This document shows, in pieces, positions 21,059 through 31,475 of a stretch of DNA of 64,000 bases; within the stretch, counting starts at the first letter, position 1, and the number at the start of each line of letters is the position of its first letter. The notes beneath the pieces are model-generated. The model saw nothing but the letters and a program-made list of their open reading frames with translations. It was not told where the DNA came from and did not search any database. The translations under genes were made by a program, and so were the position numbers. The DNA comes from Cantharellus purpuraceus (taxonomy: Eukaryota; Basidiomycota; Agaricomycetes; Cantharellales; Hydnaceae): positions 620,001 through 684,000 of the forward strand of contig JALBUN010000017.1 of NCBI GenBank assembly GCA_025174535.1, in the 5' to 3' direction.

Positions 21059-21809
21059 TGTTGGGAAATAAATTGCCTTGCTGGGGCTGAACCTGAGGGG
21101 AGTAGAATTCAAATATAAAATGGGGAAGTGATTGTATCTTAAGGTATGCACAGTCATATGGAAGATATACTTCACCAGTATCTTCTTATGAAGTATGAAG
21201 ATATTCTGTAGGGTCCTCATCTAGATATTGACTTAAGTAGGCAGCAGAGCAAGATGGTTTGAAAATGATTAAATGCTTAATAGCAAGTGATCCAATGAAC
21301 TTCTGGCTTCATAATTTGAGATTCGAGTAGAAATTGCAATGCTCTAAAAGTGTATGTGGAATTCTTATGAGATTAGAGTTTGTTCTGGAGTTATTCCAGA
21401 AATGACAGACTGTTGACTCAAGTAACAAGAAATAATGAGAGTTAACTCTCTAGTCCATTTCATATCTAGCTAGGCATGTTTATATACAGAATATGCATGC
21501 TAATAACTCATGATAAAAGTTCTGTGTCATCTGAATAAAAGGAAAGAGATCTGTGATAAAAACAAAATGGGGGTAGTGTCAATTAGGGGAAAATAATGAA
21601 ATAAATCAAAAGAAAAATAGGGCGAGTGTCCAGATGGCTGTGGAGCTTACAGGAGCTTCTCCTTTCCCCTCTTATTTGTTTCACTTTGCTTCCTTACTCC
21701 CCCTTATCCTCCTGAGCCTCCTATTTACTCCTATCCTCCCCCTGCTCCTAAGCCCTTTTATCCTCATCTCTCCTCCTTTCTCCCCAGAAGTCCAGCTGCC
21801 TGAATAATA
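21059..21809 (-). mobile_element. Copia family B LTR (minus), full length
   Basis: On the minus strand it starts TATTATTCAGGCAGCTGGAC (TGTT changed to TATT) and ends ...CCCAACA at 21059. It is inserted in, or joined to, a minus-strand piece of Ty3 family C gag (21810-21912). No duplication of the flanks is visible. The 84 bp to its left (20975-21058) are unassigned. Confidence 0.7.
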
Positions 21810-21912
21810 CTCTGGCTACTTCATCCTTGATCCAGGATGGAAGGCCATTGTATAAGTGGCATCAGAGTGCTGTGTTTCCCCATTGGACATGAGCAGCTAG
21901 TTGATTTAACTC
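21810..21912 (-). pseudogene. gag: Ty3 family C gag fragment (minus)
   Basis: The complement matches 24256-24358 closely ('tagctgctcatgtccaatgg', 'tacaatggccttccatcctg'), the part of C gag that precedes its second TGA. It shows a second, inverted copy of family C here. Confidence 0.7.
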
Positions 21913-22345
21913 TGTTGAGAATTTCACCTTGCTGGCAGAGGGGGCTGTGGAGAGTAGAATTTGAATAGTGACTGAGGGAGTGATGGAAACTAGGTGTATG
22001 CATAGGCTAATTGAAAATATGTCTTGGGAGTATCTTCATACAAAGTTTGATGAGATTAGGTGTAGTCCTCATCTAGATATTGACAGTTTGAGCAGGGATC
22101 AGGAGCAGATAACTTGAATGTGAGTAAATGCTTAATATAAACTCAACCAGTGGAGCTTAGGCTTCGAAAACTGGGATTGGAATATATGGTGCAATACTCT
22201 AGAAAATTATGCAAAGGTTCTATGAAATTAGAGTTCATTCTGGAGTTATTTCAGAAATGAAGTGTTCAGACACAGACAACAAAAGCAAGTGAGAGTAAAT
22301 CCTCTGATCCATTTCATGTCTAGCTAGGCATGTTTTATACAAGAT
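21913..22345 (-). mobile_element. Copia family B LTR 3' part (minus)
   Basis: Starts (plus-strand view) TGTTGAGAATTTCACCTTGC, the complement of the family's LTR end, and runs to the promoter region (gttttatacaagata). It is cut at 22345, where a plus-strand LTR of the same family begins, giving a head-to-head inverted pair. Confidence 0.65.
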
Positions 22346-23033
22346 ATGTTGATTATGGGGAGATAAGGGGTTAGGAGAGAGGGGGAACAGGAGCACATAG
22401 GAGGCTCAGGAGGTTGAGGGGGAGGTAGGAAAGCAAGGGGAAATGGTTAGGAGGGAAGAGGAGAAGCCCCTGTAAGCTCCACACCCATTGGACTATTCTT
22501 CTATATTTCTTTTATAATTTATTTCATCATTTTCCCCTTATTGGCTCCACCTCCATTTCATTTTTATCACAAGTTTCTTTCCCAAGATTCACATGATTCA
22601 GGACTTTTATCATAAGCTCTTAGGACCATATCTTGTATAAAACATGCCTAGCTAGATATTCAATGGACCAGAGGATTTACTCTCATTGGCTTTTGTTGTC
22701 TGTGTCTGAACACTTTGTTTCTGGAATAACTCCAGAATGAACTCTAATTTCATAGAACCTTTGCATAATCTTATAGAGTATTGCAGCATATATTCTAATC
22801 CCAGTTTTCGAAGCCTAAGCTCCACTGGTTGATTTTATATTAAGCATTTACTCACATTCAAGCTATCTGCTCCTGATCCCTGCTCAAACTGTCAATATCT
22901 AGATGAGGACTATACCTAATCTCATCAAATCTTGTACAAAGATACTCCTAAGACATATCTTCAATTCAACTATGCATATACCCAGTTCCCATCACCCCCT
23001 CAGTCGCTATCTGAAAGCTACTCTCCATAGCCC
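22346..23033 (+). mobile_element. Copia family B LTR, cut by Ty3 element C
   Basis: Runs from near the LTR start (TGTTGATTATGGGGAG) to ...CTCCATAGCCC, where element C's LTR (TGTTACATCCTG) begins at 23034. The missing LTR end is not found to the right of C. The 3' part from about 22778 is the left end of the tandem repeat unit. Confidence 0.7.
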
Positions 23034-24584
23034 TGTTACATCCTGTAACACCAAGTCCGAACTCTGGATCTCCAACTCCTTCATCTCCATCTCCTTCATC
23101 TCCATCTCCTTCATCTCCATCCCCATCAACTCCACCTCCATTAACTCCACCTCCATCAACCCCAAACTCTATTATTGTTCTCTTTATAAGTAGTTTATTC
23201 TTATGGGTTACAACAAACCTCCTTCTTTTATATTGTTTAGTTTTAGTTCAGACTTGGGTCCAAACTCCAAACTCCTTTCCATGTTGTACTCCATATCCAT
23301 CTTATTGTCTTATTGTTTTAGTTTCAGCATTCAATTCTCCACATACTTATACAGGCCACTCTCTGTCTATTACAGTAGTTAGTATATTGACTAAGATTTA
23401 CCCCATCAACCTTGACAAGTACCTTCTTGACAAGTTGAACTCTGGATCCTTGATCCAACTCCATACTCCAAACTCCGAAATATTGGACCAACAATCCGAG
23501 GGGGTGCAACACACAAGTTGAAGCCAAGTCCACTCAATCCAACTCAATAGTTATTGTCCCCACTCTGTCTCCAGTTGAACTGGAACAGTAATGTCCCCTC
23601 CCTTTCACCACTAGCAGCCAAACTCCAGTTATTCCCTTTGACCTCTGAGTTTTCCAGCCCTTAACAGTATATACGAACTACTACCCTCGACCGTCATGCC
23701 CCCCTGAAGCACACAAACCTCCATCCAAGTGGGAGTGCCACCCACCACTATTGGGGAAGTCCCTGGAGAAGCCCCAGTATCCAATCAGGAGCTCAAGGCT
23801 GAACTCCAGGAAGGCACTCCTCCAACCAATCCCTCATCCATCCCATCCCTAACCTTGCGGAAGCCCTCAGTATGTTGGCTAACTCCATATCATCTCCAAA
23901 GAAGTCCTCTGCTCAGACCAAGGTCTGAGAACCAGATACCTTCAACAGATCCGATTCCCACAAACTCCAGCCCTTCCTTATGCAATGCACCCTCAATTCC
24001 TGTGACCGTCCTGATGTGTTCTCCAATGGTAGTGCTAAAGTTACTTATGCCCTATCTTATTTAAAGGGAACTGCACTTGATTGGTTTGAACCCACCCTGA
24101 CCTCCAATTCCAAAGCCTCTTGGCTAGACAACTACTTCGAATTCATGTCCAAATTGAAGACCAATTTTGGACCTCATGATCTGGAGGCCAAAGCCAAGGC
24201 TGAACTTGAGAATCTCCAAATGCATGATAACCAAAGGATCACTAAGTATCTAGTTGAGTTCAATTGACTAGCTGCTCATGTCCAATGGGGAAATGCTGCC
24301 CTCCGATGCCAGTTATACAATGGCCTTCCATCCTGAATTAAGGACGAAGTTGCCAGAGTAGGCAAACCAGTCACCCTATCTGAACTCAGGACTTTAGTAC
24401 AGTCCATTGATGCTCAGTATTGGGAACAACGCTCTGAAGTAGCTCAAGAGACCTCCTCAGGCAAGAACCAGGACAAGTCCCATGACAAGGGCAAGTCCAC
24501 TTCTTCCTCCAACACCCAGGGCAGTGACAACAAGAAGCAGCCCAACTCCAGTAAAACCGGTAACCCCAGATCCAACCCCCCTAC
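23034..24584 (+). pseudogene. gag: Ty3 element C 5' LTR, leader and gag, unit 1
   Basis: LTR start TGTTACATCCTGTAACACC, containing a short tandem of CTCCTTCATCTCCAT units at about 23078-23130. Its 3' limit is unresolved. Gag is in two frames: 23729-24064 and then the capsid region YALSYLKGTALDWFEPTLTS (from 23980) and LETQ-like LENLQMHDNQRITKYLVEFN, with TGA at 24265 and 24334. It ends KTGNPRSNPPT at 24584, where a copia LTR interrupts it. Confidence 0.8.
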
Positions 24585-25276
24585 TGTTATTTGGAAGACC
24601 AGACTTCTGGGGAGAAAAGGAGAGGGGGGAACAGAGGGGATAGGAGGGATAGGAGCATATAGGAGGCTCAGGAGCTTAGGAGGGGATAAGGAGATGAGGG
24701 GAAATGACTGAGAGGGGAAAGGAGGAGTCCCTGTAAGCTCCACAATGATCTGAACATTCACCCTAATTTTTCTTTTGATTTATTTTGTCATTTTTTCCCT
24801 ATTTGACATCACCCCCCCATTTTTTTTATCATAAATCACTTTCCCTTTATTCACATGACACAGACATGCATATCTTGTATAAAACATGCCTAGCTAGATA
24901 TGCAATGGACCAGAGAATTTGCTCTCACCTGTTTTTGTTGACTGTGTCTGAACTATTTGTTTCTGGAATAACTCCAGAATGAACCTGTATTTCATACAAT
25001 ATTTTGCATAATCTTCCAGAGTATTGCAGCATATATTCTAATCCCAGTTTTCGAAGCCTAAGCTCCACTGGTTGATTTTCTATTAAGCATTTACTCACAT
25101 TCAAGCTATCTGCTCCTGATCCCTGCTCAAATTGTCAATATCTAGATGAGGACTACACCTAATCTCATCAAATCTTGTACAAAGATACTCCTAAGACATA
25201 TCTTCAATTCAACTATGCATATACCCAGTTCCCATCACCCCCTCAGTCGCTATCTGAAAGCTACTCTCCATAGCCC
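24585..25276 (+). mobile_element. Recombinant copia family B LTR between the tandem units
   Basis: Starts TGTTATTTGGAAGACCAGAC and is cut by element C's LTR at 25277. The 5' part (to about 25000, 'ctgtatttcatacaatatt') follows the LTR at 26828, while the 3' part ('tcacattcaagctatctgc', 'agatgaggac') follows the LTR at 22346. It is thus a hybrid of the two, as unequal crossing-over predicts. Confidence 0.75.
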
Positions 25277-26827
25277 TGTTACATCCTGTAACACCAAGTC
25301 CGAACTCTGGATCTCCAACTCCTTCATCTCCATCTCCTTCATCTCCATCTCCTTCATCTCCATCCCCATCAACTCCACCTCCATTAACTCCACCTCCATC
25401 AACCCCAAACTCTATTATTGTTCTCTTTATAAGTAGTTTATTCTTATGGGTTACAACAAACCTCCTTCTTTTATATTGTTTAGTTTTAGTTCAGACTTGG
25501 GTCCAAACTCCAAACTCCTTTCCATGTTGTACTCCATATCCATCTTATTGTCTTATTGTTTTAGTTTCAGCATTCAATTCTCCACATACTTATACAGGCC
25601 ACTCTCTGTCTATTACAGTAGTTCGTATATTGACTAAGATTTACCCCATCAACCTTGACAAGTACCTTCTTGACAAGTTGAACTCTGGATCCTTGATCCA
25701 ACTCCATACTCCAAACTCCGAAATATTGGACCAACAATCCAAGGGGGTGCAACACACAAGTTGAAGCCAAGTCCACTCAATCCAACTCAATAGTTATTGT
25801 CCCCACTCTGTCTCCAGTTGAACTGGAACAGTAATGTCCCCTCCCTTTCACCACTAGCAGCCAAACTCCAGTTATTCCCTTTGACCTCTGAGTTTTCCAG
25901 CCCTTAACAGTATATACGAACTACTACCCTCGACCGTCATGCCCCCCTGAAGCACACAAACCTCCATCCAAGTGGGAGTGCCACCCACCACTATTGGGGA
26001 AGTCCCTGGAGAAGCCCCAGTATCCAATCAGGAGCTCAAGGCTGAACTCCAGGAAGGCACTCCTCCAACCAATCCCTCATCCATCCCATCCCTAACCTTG
26101 CGGAAGCCCTCAGTATGTTGGCTAACTCCATATCATCTCCAAAGAAGTCCTCTGCTCAGACCAAGGTCTGAGAACCAGATACCTTCAACAGATCCGATTC
26201 CCACAAACTCCAGCCCTTCCTTATGCAATGCACCCTCAATTCCTGTGACCGTCCTGATGTGTTCTCCAATGGTAGTGCTAAAGTTACTTATGCCCTATCT
26301 TATTTAAAGGGAACTGCACTTGATTGGTTTGAACCCACCCTGACCTCCAATTCCAAAGCCTCTTGGCTAGACAACTACTTCGAATTCATGTCCAAATTGA
26401 AGACCAATTTTGGACCTCATGATCTGGAGGCCAAAGCCAAGGCTGAACTTGAGAATCTCCAAATGCATGATAACCAAAGGATCACTAAGTATCTAGTTGA
26501 GTTCAATTGACTAGCTGCTCATGTCCAATGGGGAAATGCTGCCCTCCGATGCCAGTTATACAATGGCCTTCCATCCTGAATTAAGGACGAAGTTGCCAGA
26601 GTAGGCAAACCAGTCACCCTATCTGAACTCAGGACTTTAGTACAGTCCATTGATGCTCAGTATTGGGAACAACGCTCTGAAGTAGCTCAAGAGACCTCCT
26701 CAGGCAAGAACCAGGACAAGTCCCATGACAAGGGCAAGTCCACTTCTTCCTCCAACACCCAGGGCAGTGACAACAAGAAGCAGCCCAACTCCAGTAAAAC
26801 CGGTAACCCCAGATCCAACCCCCCTAC
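25277..26827 (+). pseudogene. gag: Ty3 element C 5' LTR, leader and gag, unit 2
   Basis: Near-identical to 23034-24584, including both TGA codons (26508 and 26577). This unit is the one contiguous, across the solo LTR that follows, with the rest of the element. Confidence 0.8.
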
Positions 26828-27544
26828 TGTTATTTGGAAGACCAGACTTCTGGGGAGAAAAGGAGAGGGGGGAACAGAGGGGATAGGAGGGATAGGAGCA
26901 TATAGGAGGCTCAGGAGCTTAGGAGGGGATAAGGAGATGAGGGGAAATGACTGAGAGGGGAAAGGAGGAGTCCCTGTAAGCTCCACAATGATCTGAACAT
27001 TCACCCTAATTTTTCTTTTGATTTATTTTGTCATTTTTTCCCTATTTGACATCACCCCCCCATTTTTTTTATCATAAATCACTTTCCCTTTATTCACATG
27101 ACACAGACATGCATATCTTGTATAAAACATGCCTAGCTAGATATGCAATGGACTAGAGAATTTGCTCTCACCTGTTTTTGTTGACTGTGTCTGAACTATT
27201 CGTTTCTGGAATAAATCCAGAACGAACCTGTATTTCTACAATATTTTGCATAATCTTCCAGAGTATTGCAACATATATTCTAATCCCAGTTTTCGAAGCC
27301 TAAGCTCCACTGGTTGATTTTCTATTAAGCATTTACTCTCGTTCGAGTCATCTGCTCCTGATCCCTGCTCAAATTGTCAATATCTAGACGAAGATCACAC
27401 CATATTTCATCAAACTTCTTAGGAAGATACTACTCAAGTATATCTTCAATTCGACTATGCATACACCCAGTTCCCATCACTCCCTCTGTCCCTATTTGAA
27501 ATCTACTCTCCACACACCCCCAGCAAGGCGAAATTTTTTCAACA
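26828..27544 (+). mobile_element. Copia family B solo LTR with target-site duplication CCTAC
   Basis: A 717-bp LTR, TGTTATTTGG...TTTTTTCAACA, flanked by CCTAC at 26823-26827 and 27545-27549. It splits the gag of Ty3 element C: SNPPT on the left, and Thr/Ser-rich linker then zinc knuckle on the right. This fixes the order: C first, copia LTR second, tandem duplication third. Confidence 0.92.
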
Positions 27545-29821
27545 CCTACAGCCTCTACCTCTGGAACTCCAAAGCAGACCCCTGACCTCTCTACCAAGCT
27601 TGGTAAAGATGGTAAACTTACTCCACAGGGATGACAGTGTTGTATTGAGCAAAACCTCTGTCTCTTTTGTGGATGAATAGGTCACATTGCCAAGGATTGT
27701 CTGAAGACCACTTCAGCAGCTACAAAGGCTCATGCTGCTATGACAGACAACAAGTCCAACAAGAGCTCCAAAGCCAAGGCTACAGAGCCAAAAAAATAAT
27801 CAGCAACCCTCTGGCTCTGGCACTGGACAAAGGTTGCATTGAACTCACTGGTGCCTTCATGGAGCTACATCTCAATGGATCTGCTCTTTCAGATCCCAAC
27901 TCCTTGACACTCCAACTCACCTCTGATCTCATCCCCTTAACTCCAATCCCAACCCTAGTGGACTCCAGTTTCACTCATTGTTTCCTTGATTCTTTGTTTG
28001 TCTCTGGACATCACCTCTAGACTGAAGACATCACTCCAATTCTGTTACAGCTCTTTGATGGATCTTCTAACTCCATTGTTAAATCCACGATTGACTTGCC
28101 ACTCTGTTTTCCTATGGGAGAAACCCACTCTGTTACTTTTTATGTAACTCCATTGGATGTTAGTTGCTTGGCAGTTCTGGGACACAACTGGCTCACCCGC
28201 TACAATCTGTTGATTGACTGGGTATTGGGCAGTATCTTGTTCTGAACTCCAATAGAGACTAAATCCTTGGTGCCATCTGAGTTGGTAGCATCAGCTCCAC
28301 TCAACTCCATAACTCTGTCTCTGCTTGTTGCTCTGAAAATTGCTTTTGTCAACACAGCAACCTTCACCCATGACTCCTTCCAAGCCAACACGCAAACATT
28401 CAAGTTGTTCATCTCCTCTACAGTTCCAAGGAACTCCGAGGACCCTCTGGTTGACATGAAAAATGTTCCAACCAAATATCATGAATTCATGGACATCTTT
28501 AACAAAACCCATGCCGACACCCTACCTGCTCACAAGCTGTATGATTTGAAGATCAAATTGGACAATGGAACATCTCCTCCTTTCGGTCCAATCTACTCCT
28601 TGTCTCAGAGTGAACTCCAGGCTCTTTGAGAATTCATCGATGAGCATCTATCTTATGGTTTCATCCGGCCAACCTGTTCTCCAGGTGGTGCTCCAGTCCT
28701 TTTCATTTGGAAAAAAGATGGCTCCCTCCAACTTTGTGTTGATTTCAGGGGCCTCAATAAAATCACCAAAAAAGACTGATATCCACTTCCTTGCATCTCC
28801 AATCTTCTTGATAGTCCTACAAAGGCTCAATTCTTCACCAAAATTGATCTCCAGAATGCTTACCATCTTGTCTGGATTCATGAAGGTGACAAATGGATGA
28901 CTGCATTTCACACTTGCTATGGCTCATTTGAGTGGTGCGTTATGCCCTTCTGACTTACCAATGCTCTGGCAGCATTCCAGCATCTTATGAACGACATCTT
29001 CTCTGACCTCCTGGATATATGCATCCTCATGTATTTGGATGATATCCTGATATACTCTGACAACTCTGAAGAACACAGCAACCATGTCCATGAAGTCCTA
29101 CTCTGACTCTGGAAGCATAAGCTGTATACTCAAGCCAACAAATGTTCTTTCCACAAGAGCATGGTCAAGTGTCTCAGATATATATTATCTCCAAACAGAC
29201 TTACTATGGACTCCAGCAAAGTCCAGGTAATACAAGATTGGCCAGAACCCTGCAAAGTCAAAGATGTGCAATCCTTCTTAGGATTTGCCAACTTCTATAG
29301 GCATTTCATATTCAACTACTCCAACCTCACAGTTCCACTGACTTGTTTGACTCATAAAGGAACTCCATGGGAGTTCTCAGACTCCTGCCAGACATCCTTC
29401 GAAACATTAAAGAGAGCTTTCACCACAGCTCCGGTCTTATCACAATGGAACCCAGGATCTCCAATCATTGTAGAAACTGACGCCTCCGACTATGCACTGG
29501 CAGCCATTCTATCAACCATTTCTCTGACAGAAAATGAGGTTCATCCAATAGCTTTCCATTCCTGGACTTTCACTCTGGCAGAACTCAACTACAATGTCCA
29601 TGATAAAGAACTACTTGCAATCTTTGAAGCTTGCAAGTCCTGGTGACATTACCTTGAAGGATCTCCAACTCTGGCCGATGTCATTACAGACCACAAGAAC
29701 CTCAAATACTTTTCAACTACCAAACTCCTTACATGGTGGCAAGCCTGCTGGTCTGAATTCCTGTCCCAGTTTAATCTGGTAATCCGTTTCCATCCTGGAA
29801 AACTCGGTACAAAACTGGACT
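27545..29821 (+). pseudogene. pol: Ty3 element C: gag end, protease, RT, RNase H (decayed)
   Basis: Zinc knuckle CLFCG-(TGA)-IGHIAKDC at about 27662-27706. Aspartyl-protease-like region with [52 protein letters not shown] (about 29032-29058). RNase H: VETDASDYALAAIL and ELNYNVHDKELLAIFEACKS, then [10 protein letters not shown]. One frame carries TAG at 28018 and TGA at 28243, 28627, 28777, 28951, 29104 and 29644; most stand at family Arg positions. Cut by a family G LTR at 29822, so integrase is missing. Not functional. Confidence 0.9.
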
Positions 29822-30167
29822 TGTTTTGGAACCCGCAAAATTATGGTGTTAGGGCAAACTCTAAATCACCACAATTCCATGAATGAACAGCTGAGAAGAA
29901 TATCAAACCCTGCTGCAGCACAACTCCAGAAACAATTTAACATTTGTACTTTGGTTACAATCCCTTGTATTGGTCAATGCAGACTATACGCAGAAAAGTA
30001 ATATGTTTCTTAGCAGCAAGAAATGAATAAGACTTCCAGAGTCTAGAGTTCACAGACACTTAGGGGTCCAGATATTCCAAAAAGAGGGGAATGCACTTAG
30101 AGGCTAAAGGAAGTAGGTGGATGAATCCAACCGTCCAACCAGTGGCACTCAGAAGCGGGTAACAGCG
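29822..30167 (-). mobile_element. Family G LTR 3'-end fragment (minus)
   Basis: TGTTTTGGAACCCGC... is the complement of the G LTR end. It truncates element C and is itself cut by LTR A at 30168. It forms a ~346-bp inverted repeat with 30809-31154. Confidence 0.85.
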
Positions 30168-30555
30168 TGTTGGGGTATATGCAGTTCTAAACTACTTCAA
30201 AAAAGGACTATTATTTAGTAGTTTAAAGGTATTTCAAATGTTCTATTGAATGTACTTATATTTCACATTTTTGTGTATTTGAGCCCACAAGTGTACACAA
30301 GGGGTTGGTTGCTGATATAATCTGTCATTCAACTCCGACGAGCACTTGCATGCATTACACAATCATTGGAGTTCACACACTTCAGCCAAAAGTGGCCACA
30401 GAAGCTTCTGACACCTTCCTGGACCTTTCACAAGGTTCCCTGGCCTTCTCTTTCCTTCCAGGGGCTTCCCTAAGCACCAGGAAGGTTCTCTGATTAGTTA
30501 CATAAGCTAGATAGTCCATGTATATAAAAAGGGCTGCAACAGCAGTGCAAAAATA
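30168..30555 (+). mobile_element. LTR family A
   Basis: Starts TGTTGGGGTATATGCA like 2145. Has a promoter-like 'catgtatataaaaaggg' near 30517. Ends near 30555 where G LTR sequence resumes ('gttgattaccagttcaagg'). No coding content. Confidence 0.6.
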
Positions 30556-31154
30556 ATATCTTGTTGATTACCAGTTCAAGGATCTTTTACAGTTGTGTAA
30601 CTGTACTTGATTGCAATCGAAGTAGTGATATTCCTGCTTTGGGTGTGAGTGTAGTATCTGCCTCACGTGACTACAAATCTACAGGGTGAGATTGTCTGTC
30701 GATAGTCCTGCCATTAGTGCTCTTGTTTAAGTTACTAGTGTGTACTGCCTTTGCAGAGCATTAGAATCTTGAACTCGTGTGAAGCAGTTGCTAGACTACT
30801 TCACACATTGCTGTTACCCGCTTCTGAGTGCCACTGGTTGGACGGTTGGATTCATCCACCTACTTCCTTTAGCCTCTAAGTGCATTCCCCTCTTTTTGGA
30901 ATATCTGGACCCCTAAGCGTCCGTGAACTCTAGACTCTGGAAGTCTTATTCATTTCTTGCTGCTAAGAAACGTATTACCTTTCTGCGTATAGTCTGCATT
31001 GACCAATACAAAGGATTGTAACCAAAGTACAAACGTTAAATTGTTTCTGGAGTTGTGCTACAGCAGGGTTTGATATTCTTCTCAGCTGTTCATTCATGGA
31101 ATTGTGGTGATTTAGAGTTTGCCCTAACACCATAATTTTGCGGGTTCCAAAACA
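30556..31154 (+). mobile_element. Family G LTR 3' part (plus)
   Basis: Matches 37818-38412, ending GGGTTCCAAAACA at 31154. Together with 29822-30167 it is two opposed pieces of one LTR family around LTR A, not the two halves of one LTR. Confidence 0.85.
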
Positions 31155-31175
31155 AGTATGGCAGTTCAAATATAC

Positions 31176-31475
31176 TGTTATGCACTAGGTCCAATTGGGG
31201 GTTGGAGATGGGGTTGGAGATTGGGTTGGAGTCGGAGCAGGAATCAGGGTGCATCATGGAGGTCAGAACAGACTTGGCTTCAGCTTATGTGCTGTGCCCT
31301 CACTAATACCGGTGTCTGGGATTTCGGAGACACAGTATGACTTAGATAGTTAGGATCAGACTTAGAAACTAGGCGTGATTCAATATTCAAACTGGGGAAT
31401 GAAGTCCCCAGTTGGGCAACTTAAATACATATTTGAAATCTAATAATAATTACTCCAGTGATGGGTCTCCGAGGC
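31176..31475 (+). mobile_element. Element I LTR fragment (plus)
   Basis: Starts TGTTATGCACTAGGTCCAAT and follows 59086-59385 ('cattagtgagggcacagcac' complement, 'ctccagtgatgggtctc'). It stops at about 31475, where the opposite-strand internal region of another I copy begins. Confidence 0.65.

Larger units (their letters stand above)
22778..27263 (+). repeat. 2243-bp direct tandem duplication (two units)
   Basis: Unit 1 is about 22778-25020 and unit 2 about 25021-27263. Every landmark recurs at +2243 (for example 23324/25567 and 24444/26687). The units differ at only a few sites, such as one base near 23395 and a CG-to-CA change near 23505. Each unit holds the end of a copia LTR, the 5' LTR and gag part of Ty3 C, and the start of a copia LTR. 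The endpoints fall within copia LTR sequence, pointing to unequal recombination between LTR copies. Confidence 0.92.

Noticed and set aside
13505..29646. In-frame TGA codons as programmed recoding (TGA read as Arg or Trp)
   Set aside because: Element G and the HMG gene read normally, the same copies also have frameshifts, and the CpG-to-TpG pattern in Arg, Trp and Cys changes explains them without recoding.
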